Shown piece by piece: positions 7,451 through 16,932 of a DNA stretch of 64,000 bases. Source of the stretch: Candidatus Pseudomonas phytovorans. Its GTDB lineage: Bacteria; Pseudomonadota; Gammaproteobacteria; Pseudomonadales; Pseudomonadaceae. The position numbers were made by a program, and so were the translations under genes. The notes below the pieces were generated by a model. The model searched no databases and had not been told where the DNA came from. It was given only the letters and a program-made list of their open reading frames with translations. Where the stretch lies: the NCBI GenBank assembly GCA_029202525.1, contig CP119325.1:695001-759000 (forward strand), in the 5' to 3' direction. Each line of letters opens with the position of its first letter. The first letter of the stretch is position 1.

Positions 7451-9706
7451 ATGAATAATGAAGTGCTCAGCCCTGTCGCGATCAAGGATGCCCAGGAGCT
7501 CCCGGAAGAGTTGGTGCAGACCCCGCCAGACCTGCCGCCCGAGGCCGTAGAGGAATCGGTAGAGGAGCAGGTGGCCGAGCCTGTGGCCGCGGCGCCCACG
7601 CCCGCACCGGCCCCGGCAATCAACGTCCCAGGCCTGGACGACAGCAGCCTGTACATTCATCGCGAACTTTCGCAGCTGCAGTTCAACATCCGCGTGCTGG
7701 AACAGGCGCTGGACGAGAACTACCCACTGCTTGAACGCCTCAAGTTCCTGTTGATTTTCTCCAGCAACCTCGACGAATTCTTCGAGATCCGCGTTGCCGG
7801 CCTGAAGAAGCAGATCAATTTCGCCCGTGAACAGGCCGGTGCCGACGGCCTGCAGCCGCACCAAGCGCTGGCGCGCATCAGCGAGCTGGTGCACATCGAG
7901 GTGGACCGCCAGTACGCGATCCTCAACGACGTACTGCTGCCGGAGCTGGAAAAGCACCAGATCCGCTTCATCCGCCGCCGTTACTGGACGCCTAAGCTCA
8001 AGACCTGGGTGCGTCGCTATTTCCGCGACGAAATCGCCCCGATCATCACCCCGATCGGCCTGGACCCGACCCACCCGTTCCCGCTGCTGGTGAACAAGAG
8101 CCTCAACTTCATTGTCGAGCTGGAAGGGGTCGACGCCTTCGGCCGTGACTCGGGCCTGGCGATCATCCCGGCCCCACGCCTGCTGCCGCGGGTCATCCGC
8201 GTGCCTGAAGAGGTGGGTGGCCCGGGTGCCAACTACGTGTTCCTGTCGTCGATGATCCACGCACACGCCGACGACCTGTTCCAGGGCATGAAGGTGAAGG
8301 GCTGCTACCAGTTCCGCCTGACCCGTAACGCCGACCTGGCGCTGGACTCTGAAGAGGTTGACGACCTGGCCCGCGCGCTGCGCGGCGAGCTGTTCTCGCG
8401 CCGTTACGGTGACGCCGTGCGCCTGGAAGTGGCCGACACCTGCCCGAAACACCTGTCGGACTACCTGCTCAAGCAGTTCAGCCTCAGCGAAAGTGAGCTG
8501 TACCAGGTCAATGGCCCGGTCAACCTCACCCGCCTGTTCAGCATTACCGGCCTGGACAGCCACCCGGAGCTGCAGTACACGCCGTTCACCCCGGCGATCC
8601 CCAAGCTGCTGGTGAACGCCGACAACATTTTCAGCGTGATCAGCAAGCAGGACATTCTGCTGATGCACCCGTTCGAGTCCTTCACCCCGGTGGTCGACCT
8701 GCTGCGCCAGGCCGCCAAGGACCCGCACGTGCTTGCCGTGCGCCAGACCCTGTACCGTTCCGGGGCCAACTCGGAAATTGTCGATGCCCTGGTGGACGCG
8801 GCGCGTAACGGCAAGGAGGTCACCGCGGTGATCGAATTGCGCGCGCGCTTCGACGAAGAGTCCAACCTGCAGATGGCCAGCCGCCTGCAAGCGGCCGGTG
8901 CGGTGGTTATCTACGGTGTGGTCGGCTTCAAGACGCACGCCAAGATGATGTTGATCCTGCGCCGCGAGCAGGGCGAGATCGTGCGTTATGCCCACCTGGG
9001 GACCGGCAACTACCACGCCGGCAACGCCCGCCTGTACACCGACTACAGCCTGCTGACCTCTGACGACGCCCTTACAGAGGACGTTGGCAAACTGTTCAGC
9101 CAGCTGATCGGCATGGGCAAGACGCTGCGCATGAAAAAGCTGCTGCACGCGCCGTTTACCCTGAAGAAGGGCATGCTCGACATGATTGCGCGGGAAACCC
9201 AGTTCGCCCTCGAAGGCAAGCCAGCGCACATCATTGCCAAGTTCAACTCGCTGACCGATGCCAAGGTCATCAAGGCACTCTACAAGGCCAGCCAGTCGGG
9301 TGTGAAAATTGACCTGGTGGTGCGTGGCATGTGCTGCCTGCGCCCAGGCATTCCGGGGGTTTCGCACAATATCCAGGTGCGCTCGATCATCGGCCGCTTC
9401 CTCGAGCACACGCGGGTGTTCTACTTCCTCAATGGCGGCGAGGAGCAGATCTACCTGTCCAGTGCCGACTGGATGGAGCGCAACCTCGACAAGCGCGTCG
9501 AGACCTGCTTCCCGGTAGAAGGCAAAAAGCTGCTGCTGCGGGTGAAGAAGGAGCTGGAAAGCTACCTGACCGACAACACTCACGCTTGGACCTTGCAGCC
9601 AGACGGGCGCTACGTGCGCAGCACCCCGACCGGCAACCAGAACCCGCGCAGTGCCCAGGCGACCCTGCTGGATCGCCTGAGCAATCCGGTCCTCAACGTA
9701 CGCTGA
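7451..9706 (+). CDS. ppk: Polyphosphate kinase 1
   Basis: A 751-residue PPK1 that polymerises the gamma-phosphate of ATP into inorganic polyphosphate. After an acidic, Pro/Ala-rich N-terminal tail of about 60 residues, the N domain begins at LYIHRELSQLQFN, followed by the head and the two phospholipase D-like C domains. The phosphorylated histidine is H496 in GFKTHAKMM, and the second active-site histidine is H515 in RYAHLGTGNYH, spaced exactly like H435 and H454 of the E. coli enzyme. The N-terminal tail is longer than in E. coli, so a later start is possible, but no strong alternative was seen. It converges on ppx with overlapping stop regions. A possible Pho box lies upstream. Confidence 0.97.
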   Translation: MNNEVLSPVAIKDAQELPEELVQTPPDLPPEAVEESVEEQVAEPVAAAPTPAPAPAINVPGLDDSSLYIHRELSQLQFNIRVLEQALDENYPLLERLKFLLIFSSNLDEFFEIRVAGLKKQINFAREQAGADGLQPHQALARISELVHIEVDRQYAILNDVLLPELEKHQIRFIRRRYWTPKLKTWVRRYFRDEIAPIITPIGLDPTHPFPLLVNKSLNFIVELEGVDAFGRDSGLAIIPAPRLLPRVIRVPEEVGGPGANYVFLSSMIHAHADDLFQGMKVKGCYQFRLTRNADLALDSEEVDDLARALRGELFSRRYGDAVRLEVADTCPKHLSDYLLKQFSLSESELYQVNGPVNLTRLFSITGLDSHPELQYTPFTPAIPKLLVNADNIFSVISKQDILLMHPFESFTPVVDLLRQAAKDPHVLAVRQTLYRSGANSEIVDALVDAARNGKEVTAVIELRARFDEESNLQMASRLQAAGAVVIYGVVGFKTHAKMMLILRREQGEIVRYAHLGTGNYHAGNARLYTDYSLLTSDDALTEDVGKLFSQLIGMGKTLRMKKLLHAPFTLKKGMLDMIARETQFALEGKPAHIIAKFNSLTDAKVIKALYKASQSGVKIDLVVRGMCCLRPGIPGVSHNIQVRSIIGRFLEHTRVFYFLNGGEEQIYLSSADWMERNLDKRVETCFPVEGKKLLLRVKKELESYLTDNTHAWTLQPDGRYVRSTPTGNQNPRSAQATLLDRLSNPVLNVR

Positions 9707-11195
9707 GGACGAAGCCGACCCGGGCCAGCCACTCCGCCTCGTTGGCGAAGTCGGCCTGGGTCAGCTGGTTCTGCTCCAGCCAGCCTTCAGGGAAGGCAAC
9801 ATCAAGGCTTTCATCGCCAGCTTTGAGCACTACCTTCGGCATCTGCTGGTTGCCACGGATGTGGTGGAACAGAATGGCGAAGCGCAGCAGCACGCACAGG
9901 CGCAGCAGCTTGATGCCCTCGTCACCCAGCTCGGCGAATTTGTCCTTGGGGATGTTGCGGCGGTGGCCGCGCACCAGCAAGGCCATCATCTGCTGGTCCT
10001 CGCGCGAGAAGCCCGACAGGTCAGAGTGCTCGATCAGGTAGGCGCCGTGCTTGTGGTAGTGATAGTGGGCGATATCAAGGCCGACTTCGTGCACTTTCGC
10101 CGCCCAACCCAGCAGGTCGCGCCAGTTTCCATCTTTCAGCCCCCAGGCGTCGGCCACTTGGTCGAAAGCATGCAGTGCCTTGCGCTCCACGCGTGCAGCC
10201 TGGCCCTGGTCAACGTGGTAGCGCTCCATCAGCGAGTTGAGTGTGCGCTCACGCACGTCTTCGTGGTGGTGGCGGCCGAGCAGGTCGAACAGCACGCCTT
10301 CGCGCAAGGCGCCGTCACAGTGATCCATGCGCTGCAGCTCCAGCGCGTCGAAGATCGCTTCAAGAATGGCCATGCCCGCCGGGAAGATCGTACGGCGGTC
10401 CGGCTTGATGCCGTCGAAGTCGATCTTGTCGACCTCACCCAGCTTGAACATCTTGCGCTTGACCCAGGCCAGACCTTCAGCGTTGACCTCACCATTGCCC
10501 AGGCCGCCAGCCTTGATGGCGGCGCCGATGGCGCGGATGGTGCCGGACGAGCCGATGGCTTCATCCCAGGTCAGGCGGTGCAGGGCATGCTCGATGCTCA
10601 TCAGCTCCAGGCGCGCAGCCGTGTAGGCCTGGGCGTAGCGGGCCGGGGTTATCTTGCCGTCGCGGAAGTAGCGCTGGGTGAAGCTGACGCAGCCCATCTG
10701 CAGGCTTTCGCGCAGCAGTGGCTCGAAGCGCTGGCCGATGATGAACTCGGTACTGCCGCCGCCGATGTCGGCCACCAGGCGCTTGCCGGGGGTGTCGGCC
10801 AGGGTGTGCGAGACACCCAGGTAGATCAGGCGCGCTTCTTCGCGGCCGGAGATGACCTCTACCGGGTGGCCGAGGATGGCTTCGGCGCGCTGGATGAAAT
10901 CGTTACGGTTGCGCGCCTCGCGCAAGGCGTTGGTACCGACGATACGCACGGAGCCTGCCGGCATGCCGTTGATCAGCTGGGAAAAGCGCTTGAGGCAATC
11001 CAGGCCTCGTTCCATTGCCTCTTCGCTGAGTTTGCGCTCTTCGTCGATGCCGGCGGCAAGCTGAACTTTCTCGCCGAGCCGCTCGAGAATGCGGATTTCT
11101 GTATGGTGGGCCTTGGCCACGACCATGTGAAAACTGTTGGAGCCAAGGTCGATGGCGGCGATCAGGGACAGGTTCTTCGCGATGGTATGCGGCAT
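9693..11195 (-). CDS. ppx: Exopolyphosphatase
   Basis: A 500-residue Ppx/GppA phosphatase that releases phosphate from polyphosphate ends. The ASKHA-fold motifs are clear: AIDLGSNSFHMVV near residue 13 (phosphate 1) and VADIGGGSTEFI near residue 143 (phosphate 2). An HD-like C-terminal region contains KVHEVGLDIAHYHYHKHG. The start at 11195 matches the family and is preferred to longer in-frame options. The gene is convergent with ppk and its last 14 bp overlap the ppk 3' end, so kinase and phosphatase mRNAs can pair at their tails. It is divergent from trxA. Confidence 0.95.
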   Translation of the reverse strand: MPHTIAKNLSLIAAIDLGSNSFHMVVAKAHHTEIRILERLGEKVQLAAGIDEERKLSEEAMERGLDCLKRFSQLINGMPAGSVRIVGTNALREARNRNDFIQRAEAILGHPVEVISGREEARLIYLGVSHTLADTPGKRLVADIGGGSTEFIIGQRFEPLLRESLQMGCVSFTQRYFRDGKITPARYAQAYTAARLELMSIEHALHRLTWDEAIGSSGTIRAIGAAIKAGGLGNGEVNAEGLAWVKRKMFKLGEVDKIDFDGIKPDRRTIFPAGMAILEAIFDALELQRMDHCDGALREGVLFDLLGRHHHEDVRERTLNSLMERYHVDQGQAARVERKALHAFDQVADAWGLKDGNWRDLLGWAAKVHEVGLDIAHYHYHKHGAYLIEHSDLSGFSREDQQMMALLVRGHRRNIPKDKFAELGDEGIKLLRLCVLLRFAILFHHIRGNQQMPKVVLKAGDESLDVAFPEGWLEQNQLTQADFANEAEWLARVGFVLSVR

Positions 11196-11448
11196 GATCT
11201 GGTTGTTCTCGGTCGTTAACCCGGCAATCGTGCCACGATAGCAGGCTGTCGCCAACGCGTGACACGCAGCCGATGTGCTGGCCTTGATGCAAGGCAATGT
11301 GCCATTCGATTCTATGACGGCTGTATGACAGTTTCGATTCGCGGCGTCTTGCACAACTATAGTTACACTCAATCGTCCGCGGCTTCCTGTAGACGGCGGG
11401 TGCGGCTATGATGGGCCACGTTTTTTGCATATGACCCTGGAGATATCC

Positions 11449-11778
11449 ATGAGCAGCGACCTGATCAAACACGTCACCGATGCTACCTTTGAAGCCGAAG
11501 TCCTCAAGGCCGAAGGCCCAGTGCTGGTCGACTACTGGGCTGAGTGGTGCGGCCCATGCAAGATGATCGCTCCGGTTCTGGACGACATCGCTGGCACCTA
11601 CCAGGGCAAGCTGACCATCGCCAAGCTGAACATCGACGACAACCAGGAAACCCCAGCCAAGCACGGCGTGCGTGGTATCCCTACGCTGATGCTGTTCAAA
11701 AACGGCAATGTCGAGGCTACCAAGGTCGGCGCTCTGTCAAAATCGCAACTGGCCGCGTTCATCGACGCCAATCTGTGA
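11449..11778 (+). CDS. trxA: Thioredoxin 1
   Basis: A 109-residue thioredoxin with the active site WCGPC (C34 and C37), the buried aspartate D28 in VLVDYWAEW and the cis-proline loop RGIPTLMLF. It is the general cytoplasmic disulfide reductase fed by thioredoxin reductase, which is not in the window. The ATG at 11449 follows a good GGAG at 7 nt; two upstream in-frame ATGs lack such a site. A textbook terminator follows the stop immediately. The trxA-rho order is widely conserved in Gammaproteobacteria. Confidence 0.98.
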   Translation: MSSDLIKHVTDATFEAEVLKAEGPVLVDYWAEWCGPCKMIAPVLDDIAGTYQGKLTIAKLNIDDNQETPAKHGVRGIPTLMLFKNGNVEATKVGALSKSQLAAFIDANL

Positions 11779-11782
11779 TGTG

Positions 11783-11811
11783 AAAAGCCCCGCAAATGCG
11801 GGGTTTTTTTT
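11783..11811 (+). terminator. Intrinsic terminator of trxA
   Basis: The stem CCCCGC/GCGGGG (11788-11793 and 11798-11803) has an AAAT loop. It is preceded by A's and followed by eight T's. It starts 4 bp after the trxA stop. Confidence 0.93.
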
Positions 11812-11872
11812 GGGCCACGGGCGCCCGTGGGTGCGGGTTCAACCGCGAGCTCCAATGTGAACCCACTGCCGC

Positions 11873-11898
11873 CTTCGCGGGTAAACCCGCTCCCACAG
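11873..11898. repeat. Single REP copy between trxA and rho
   Basis: One REP half of the same family as the other elements, here with GGTAAACCC in the centre in place of the usual GC-rich core. No inverted partner is seen within 100 bp. It lies just upstream of the rho leader. Confidence 0.65.
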
Positions 11899-11904
11899 GG
11901 TACG

Positions 11905-12106
11905 ATTTACCCCGTCAAAACCACTAGACGTCGAAAAAAGCAAGTGTTACATTCGGCCTCGCACTGCTTTTCCAGTGCCCTCCACACGCCGTCGCCGAAG
12001 CATCTCTAATTCGAATCAGTACGCGATCCTGTCGCCATCTAGCGGCGCGGCCTCATTAAGCCAGAAGCTTAATTCTCCCTTCTTACATGATTACGTCACT
12101 CCCCTT
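11905..12106 (+). promoter_or_regulatory. Long 5' leader of rho (likely Pseudomon-Rho RNA)
   Basis: About 200 bp without a credible gene precede rho. It is pyrimidine-rich toward the 3' side, with stretches such as TTCTCCCTTCTTACATG and CACTCCCCTT just before the ATG; this suits Rho's own C-rich, unstructured binding sites. A structured RNA called Pseudomon-Rho has been described upstream of rho in pseudomonads by comparative genomics, and the position fits. Rho is autoregulated by attenuation in E. coli; the same is inferred here. The rho reading frame remains open back to 11975, but the family start is at 12107. Confidence 0.6.
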
Positions 12107-13366
<1,260 letters not shown>

Positions 13367-13382
13367 GATCGTCGTACCACGC

Positions 13383-13407
13383 AAAAGCCGGGGAAACCCG
13401 GCTTTTT
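13383..13407 (+). terminator. Intrinsic terminator of rho
   Basis: The stem AAAAGCCGGG/CCCGGCTTTT has a GAAA tetraloop and ends in a T run. It begins 16 bp after the rho stop. Confidence 0.9.
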
Positions 13408-13489
13408 GCTATCTGTACTTTGGCTATTGCGACCCTATCGGCGCTACACTCTGCACCCCCGACCGATACGGCCAACACGAGGCTTTTGC

Positions 13490-14956
13490 ATGCAGTATCG
13501 CGACTTGCGCGACTTCATCCGTGGCCTGGAACAGCGCGGCGAGCTCAAGCGCATCCAGGTTCCGATCTCCCCTGTCCTGGAAATGACCGAGGTCTGTGAC
13601 CGCACCCTGCGTGCCAAAGGCCCTGCATTGCTGTTCGAAAAGCCCACCGGTTTCGACATTCCGGTGCTCGGTAACCTGTTTGGTACGCCAGAGCGCGTGG
13701 CCATGGGCATGGGCGCCGAGTCGGTCGAAGAGCTGCGTGAAATCGGCAAGCTGCTGGCCTTCCTCAAGGAGCCCGAGCCACCCAAGGGCCTGAAAGACGC
13801 CTGGTCCAAGCTGCCGATCTTCAAGAAAGTCGTGTCGATGGCCCCGAAAGTGGTCAAGGACGCGGTGTGCCAGGAAGTGGTGGTCGAGGGTGACGATGTC
13901 GACCTTGGCGCACTGCCGATCCAGCATTGCTGGCCAGGCGATGTGGCGCCGCTGATCACCTGGGGCCTTACCGTGACCCGCGGCCCGAACAAGGACCGCC
14001 AGAACCTGGGCATCTACCGCCAGCAGGTCATCGGCCGCAACAAGGTCATTATGCGTTGGCTGAGCCACCGTGGCGGGGCCCTCGACTACCGTGAGTGGTG
14101 CGAGAAAAACCCCGGCCAGCCGTTCCCGGTGGCCGTGGCCCTGGGCGCTGACCCGGCGACCATCCTCGGCGCCGTGACGCCGGTGCCGGATAGCCTCTCC
14201 GAATATGCCTTCGCCGGCCTGCTGCGCGGTAACCGCACCGAGCTGGTCAAGTGCCGTGGCAGCAACCTGCAGGTGCCGGCCACCGCCGAGATCATCCTGG
14301 AAGGCGTGATCCACCCGGGCGAGATGGCCCCGGAAGGCCCATACGGCGACCACACCGGCTACTACAACGAAGTGGACAGCTTCCCGGTGTTCACCGTCGA
14401 GCGCATCACCCACCGGCACAAGCCGATCTATCACAGCACCTACACCGGCCGGCCGCCAGATGAGCCAGCGATTCTCGGCGTGGCACTGAACGAAGTGTTC
14501 GTGCCGATCCTGCAGAAGCAGTTCCCGGAAATCACCGACTTCTACCTGCCGCCGGAAGGCTGCTCTTACCGCATGGCGGTAGTGACCATGAAAAAGCAGT
14601 ACCCGGGCCACGCCAAGCGCGTGATGCTGGGTGTGTGGTCGTTCCTGCGACAGTTCATGTACACCAAGTTCGTTATTGTCACAGATGACGATATCAACGC
14701 CCGTGACTGGAACGATGTGATCTGGGCCATCACCACACGCATGGACCCCAAGCGTGATACGGTGATGATCGACAACACCCCGATCGACTACCTGGACTTC
14801 GCGTCGCCGGTGTCGGGGCTGGGGTCGAAGATGGGCCTGGACGCCACGCACAAGTGGCCGGGCGAGACTACACGCGAATGGGGGCGGGTCATCGTCAAGG
14901 ACGAAGCCGTCACCCGCCGTATCGATGAGCTGTGGGATCAGTTGGGAATAGATTGA
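13490..14956 (+). CDS. ubiD: 3-octaprenyl-4-hydroxybenzoate carboxy-lyase
   Basis: A 488-residue prenyl-FMN-dependent decarboxylase that removes the carboxyl group from 3-polyprenyl-4-hydroxybenzoate in ubiquinone synthesis. The N-terminal MQYRDLRDFIRGLEQRGEL, the prFMN-binding region around NLGIYRQQVIGRNK, the catalytic E-R-E area near APEGPYGDHTGYY and the C-terminal GLGSKMGLDATHKWPGET are all typical. The ATG at 13490 has GAGG 7 nt upstream; the frame extends further but without family similarity. The next gene starts in the ubiD stop codon (TGATG), so the two are coupled. Confidence 0.97.
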   Translation: MQYRDLRDFIRGLEQRGELKRIQVPISPVLEMTEVCDRTLRAKGPALLFEKPTGFDIPVLGNLFGTPERVAMGMGAESVEELREIGKLLAFLKEPEPPKGLKDAWSKLPIFKKVVSMAPKVVKDAVCQEVVVEGDDVDLGALPIQHCWPGDVAPLITWGLTVTRGPNKDRQNLGIYRQQVIGRNKVIMRWLSHRGGALDYREWCEKNPGQPFPVAVALGADPATILGAVTPVPDSLSEYAFAGLLRGNRTELVKCRGSNLQVPATAEIILEGVIHPGEMAPEGPYGDHTGYYNEVDSFPVFTVERITHRHKPIYHSTYTGRPPDEPAILGVALNEVFVPILQKQFPEITDFYLPPEGCSYRMAVVTMKKQYPGHAKRVMLGVWSFLRQFMYTKFVIVTDDDINARDWNDVIWAITTRMDPKRDTVMIDNTPIDYLDFASPVSGLGSKMGLDATHKWPGETTREWGRVIVKDEAVTRRIDELWDQLGID

Positions 14957-15924
14957 TGCAGGTAACGTTGCAGCCGTCCGGGGCGGTGCTGGCGCTTGAA
15001 CCCGGGGAACGGATCCTGGATGGAGCGCGGCGGTTGGGCTATGACTGCCCGAACAGCTGCCGCAATGGCAATTGCCATGTCTGCGCCGCGTTGTTGGTCG
15101 AAGGCCGGGTACGCCAGGACGGCGAAGTCCGCGACCATGGCGAGCTGTTCACCTGCATTGCCGAGCCGCTGGAGGACTGTGTGTTGCTCTGGGATGGTGT
15201 GCTCGCCTTGGGCGAGCTGCCGGTGCGCAAACTGGCGTGCAGCGTCATTGAATGTGTCGACGTTGGTGGCGACGTCTGGCGGGTGCGACTGCGTGCGCCG
15301 GCCGGCAAGCCACTGCGTTACCACGCCGGGCAGTACCTGATGATCGAGCGCGAAGGCGGCAAGCCGGCCGCGTTCTCGCTGGCCTCCGCACCCCACGGCG
15401 GGCGCGTGCTGGAGCTGCACGTGCTGGCGCGTGAGCCCAGTGCAGTACAACTGATTGACCAACTGAAGCGTGACGGCCTGGCTCGCATCGAGATGCCATT
15501 TGGCGACACCCACCTGGCCGAGCTGCCCGACGGGCCGCTGGTGCTGATTGCCGCCGGCACCGGCATGGGCCAGATGCACAGCTTGCTTGAGCATTGCCGG
15601 GCCAACGGCTTCAAGCACCCGGTACATCTGTACTGGGGCGTGCGCCGGCCCGAAGACTTCTACCAGATCGAGCACTGGGACGAATGGCAGCGCCTGCCTA
15701 ACCTGTTCCTGCACCAGGTCGTCAGTGACCTGTGCGGCTGGGAGGGCCGCTGCGGCATGCTGCATGAGGCGGTCTGCGAGGACATCGCCGACCTCAACAC
15801 CGTGCATGTGTATGCCAGCGGTTCACCGAACATGATCTATGCCACCCTCGACGCCCTGGTCGAAGCTGGTATGGATGCACATCGCATGCGTGCGGATGTG
15901 TTTGCCTACGCGCCACGCGGTTAA
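14956..15924 (+). CDS. Ferredoxin-domain FAD/NAD(P)H oxidoreductase (AscD/Fre-like)
   Basis: A 322-residue electron-transfer flavoprotein. Residues 1-90 form a plant-type 2Fe-2S domain with cysteines C35, C40, C43 and C67 (the SCRNGNCHVC cluster loop). Residues 95-200 form an FAD-binding barrel (YHAGQYLMIE, AFSLAS), and residues 200-322 an NAD(P)H domain (LIAAGTGMGQMHSL). Databases often call such proteins CDP-6-deoxy-delta-3,4-glucoseen reductase, but no dideoxysugar genes are near, so that name is probably inherited. E. coli carries the flavin reductase fre next to ubiD. Here the overlapping start suggests an electron-donor role for UbiD or its prFMN cofactor, which is an inference. Confidence 0.85.
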   Translation: MQVTLQPSGAVLALEPGERILDGARRLGYDCPNSCRNGNCHVCAALLVEGRVRQDGEVRDHGELFTCIAEPLEDCVLLWDGVLALGELPVRKLACSVIECVDVGGDVWRVRLRAPAGKPLRYHAGQYLMIEREGGKPAAFSLASAPHGGRVLELHVLAREPSAVQLIDQLKRDGLARIEMPFGDTHLAELPDGPLVLIAAGTGMGQMHSLLEHCRANGFKHPVHLYWGVRRPEDFYQIEHWDEWQRLPNLFLHQVVSDLCGWEGRCGMLHEAVCEDIADLNTVHVYASGSPNMIYATLDALVEAGMDAHRMRADVFAYAPRG

Positions 15925-15950
15925 TAACCGAAGTTTGAACGAGTGGGTAT

Positions 15951-15973
15951 AAGGCGGTAATTGTTACCGCCTT
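15951..15973 (+). terminator. Hairpin after the ubiD operon
   Basis: A perfect 10-bp stem AAGGCGGTAA/TTACCGCCTT with a 3-nt loop, 27 bp after the stop of the oxidoreductase gene. Its 3' arm ends in CTTGG, so there is no T tract and termination is only moderately certain. Confidence 0.55.
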
Positions 15974-16169
15974 GGCCACTAACTTTCACAGTTGCCGAAA
16001 CAGTACTTCCCAGTCGTCGGAACCGCGCATGAAACAATGACGCGAGGGCTTGAGTATTCCTGCAGTTCTGGCCTATGGTTACTGCAAGTGCCCTTGCTAC
16101 AGCGGCCTGGGGCTTATCACAATCGGATCTCGCTACGTCCGTAGTTCATAGGGATAATGGCGGCAGCTT

Positions 16170-16820
16170 ATGTCGGCACTTGAAAGTATGTCCTGGGAAG
16201 TTTCATATCCTCCGTCGCTCGACTTCGGTCAGCAACATACGCGCGACCAGTTGTTCAACTCCATGAAGACGACCATGTCCCTGCATCAGGGCGGGCCCGT
16301 GTGGCTGTTTGCTTATGGCTCCCTGATCTGGCGCCCGGAGTGCAGCTCTGTGGAACGCCAGCGGGCGCGAGTGCATGGTTATCACCGCGGCTTGTACCTG
16401 TGGTCGCACGAACACCGCGGCACCCCGGAAACGCCTGGGCTGGTGTTCGGCCTTGACCGTGGTGGCTCATGCAGCGGCTTTGCCTATCGGTTGGATGAAA
16501 GCAGCCTGGATGACTCGTTGATGGCCCTGTGGCAACGGGAGATGCCGTACCCGGCATACCGGCCGCACTGGCTCAGCTGCCGGCTGGACGATGGCACCAA
16601 AGTGCAGGCGTTGGGCTTTGTGCTGGAGCGCCATTTGCCGTGCTATGCCGGGAACCTGCCAGATACCCTGCTCAGCCAGATTCTTGCCAGTGCCAAGGGG
16701 CGCTATGGCACCACGCGGGACTATGTCGAGCAGACCTTGAATGCCCTGCGTAGCCACCAGATGCCCGATCGTAACCTGGAGGCACGGTTCAGGCGCTGCC
16801 ATAACCTGCGTGAAGTTTGA
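16170..16820 (+). CDS. Gamma-glutamylcyclotransferase, ChaC-like
   Basis: A 216-residue ChaC-family protein. The family signature VWLFAYGSLIWRPE begins near residue 44, followed by an R-x-H-G-Y-H strand, the GLVFGL turn and a GFAYRL strand. ChaC-type enzymes convert gamma-glutamyl peptides, chiefly glutathione, to 5-oxoproline. About 40 residues precede the core. The upstream Shine-Dalgarno is weak and another ATG occurs at 16263, so the start is uncertain. The name chaC is avoided because no chaA/chaB context exists. The gene converges on the quinone oxidoreductase gene across a 47-bp perfect inverted repeat. Confidence 0.87.
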   Translation: MSALESMSWEVSYPPSLDFGQQHTRDQLFNSMKTTMSLHQGGPVWLFAYGSLIWRPECSSVERQRARVHGYHRGLYLWSHEHRGTPETPGLVFGLDRGGSCSGFAYRLDESSLDDSLMALWQREMPYPAYRPHWLSCRLDDGTKVQALGFVLERHLPCYAGNLPDTLLSQILASAKGRYGTTRDYVEQTLNALRSHQMPDRNLEARFRRCHNLREV

Positions 16821-16824
16821 GTTC

Positions 16825-16930
16825 TTGGGTCTGCTGCGCAGCCCATCGCGACACAAGGCCGCTCCTACAGGGGAACGCATAATCCTGTAGGAGCGGCCTT
16901 GTGTCGCGATGGGCTGCGCAGCAGACCCAA
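16825..16930. repeat. 47-bp perfect inverted repeat (second REP family) between convergent genes
   Basis: Arms at 16825-16871 and 16884-16930 are perfectly complementary over 47 bp with a 12-nt loop. They contain the second REP type common in this group (core GTAGGAGCGGCCTTGTGTCG). The element begins 5 bp after one stop codon and ends 3 bp before the other, so transcripts from both sides would end in the same long hairpin. Confidence 0.93.
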
Positions 16931-16932
16931 AA

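Noticed and set aside
6653..9583. A 976-codon open frame on the minus strand covering DedA and the antisense of ppk
   Set aside because: Only the last 195 codons match a known family (DedA). The remainder is antisense to the highly conserved ppk and stays open because GC-rich codon bias removes stops from that frame.
11975..12106. In-frame N-terminal extension of Rho by 44 codons
   Set aside because: Rho family proteins start at MNLTELK, giving exactly 419 residues; the upstream part is the leader.
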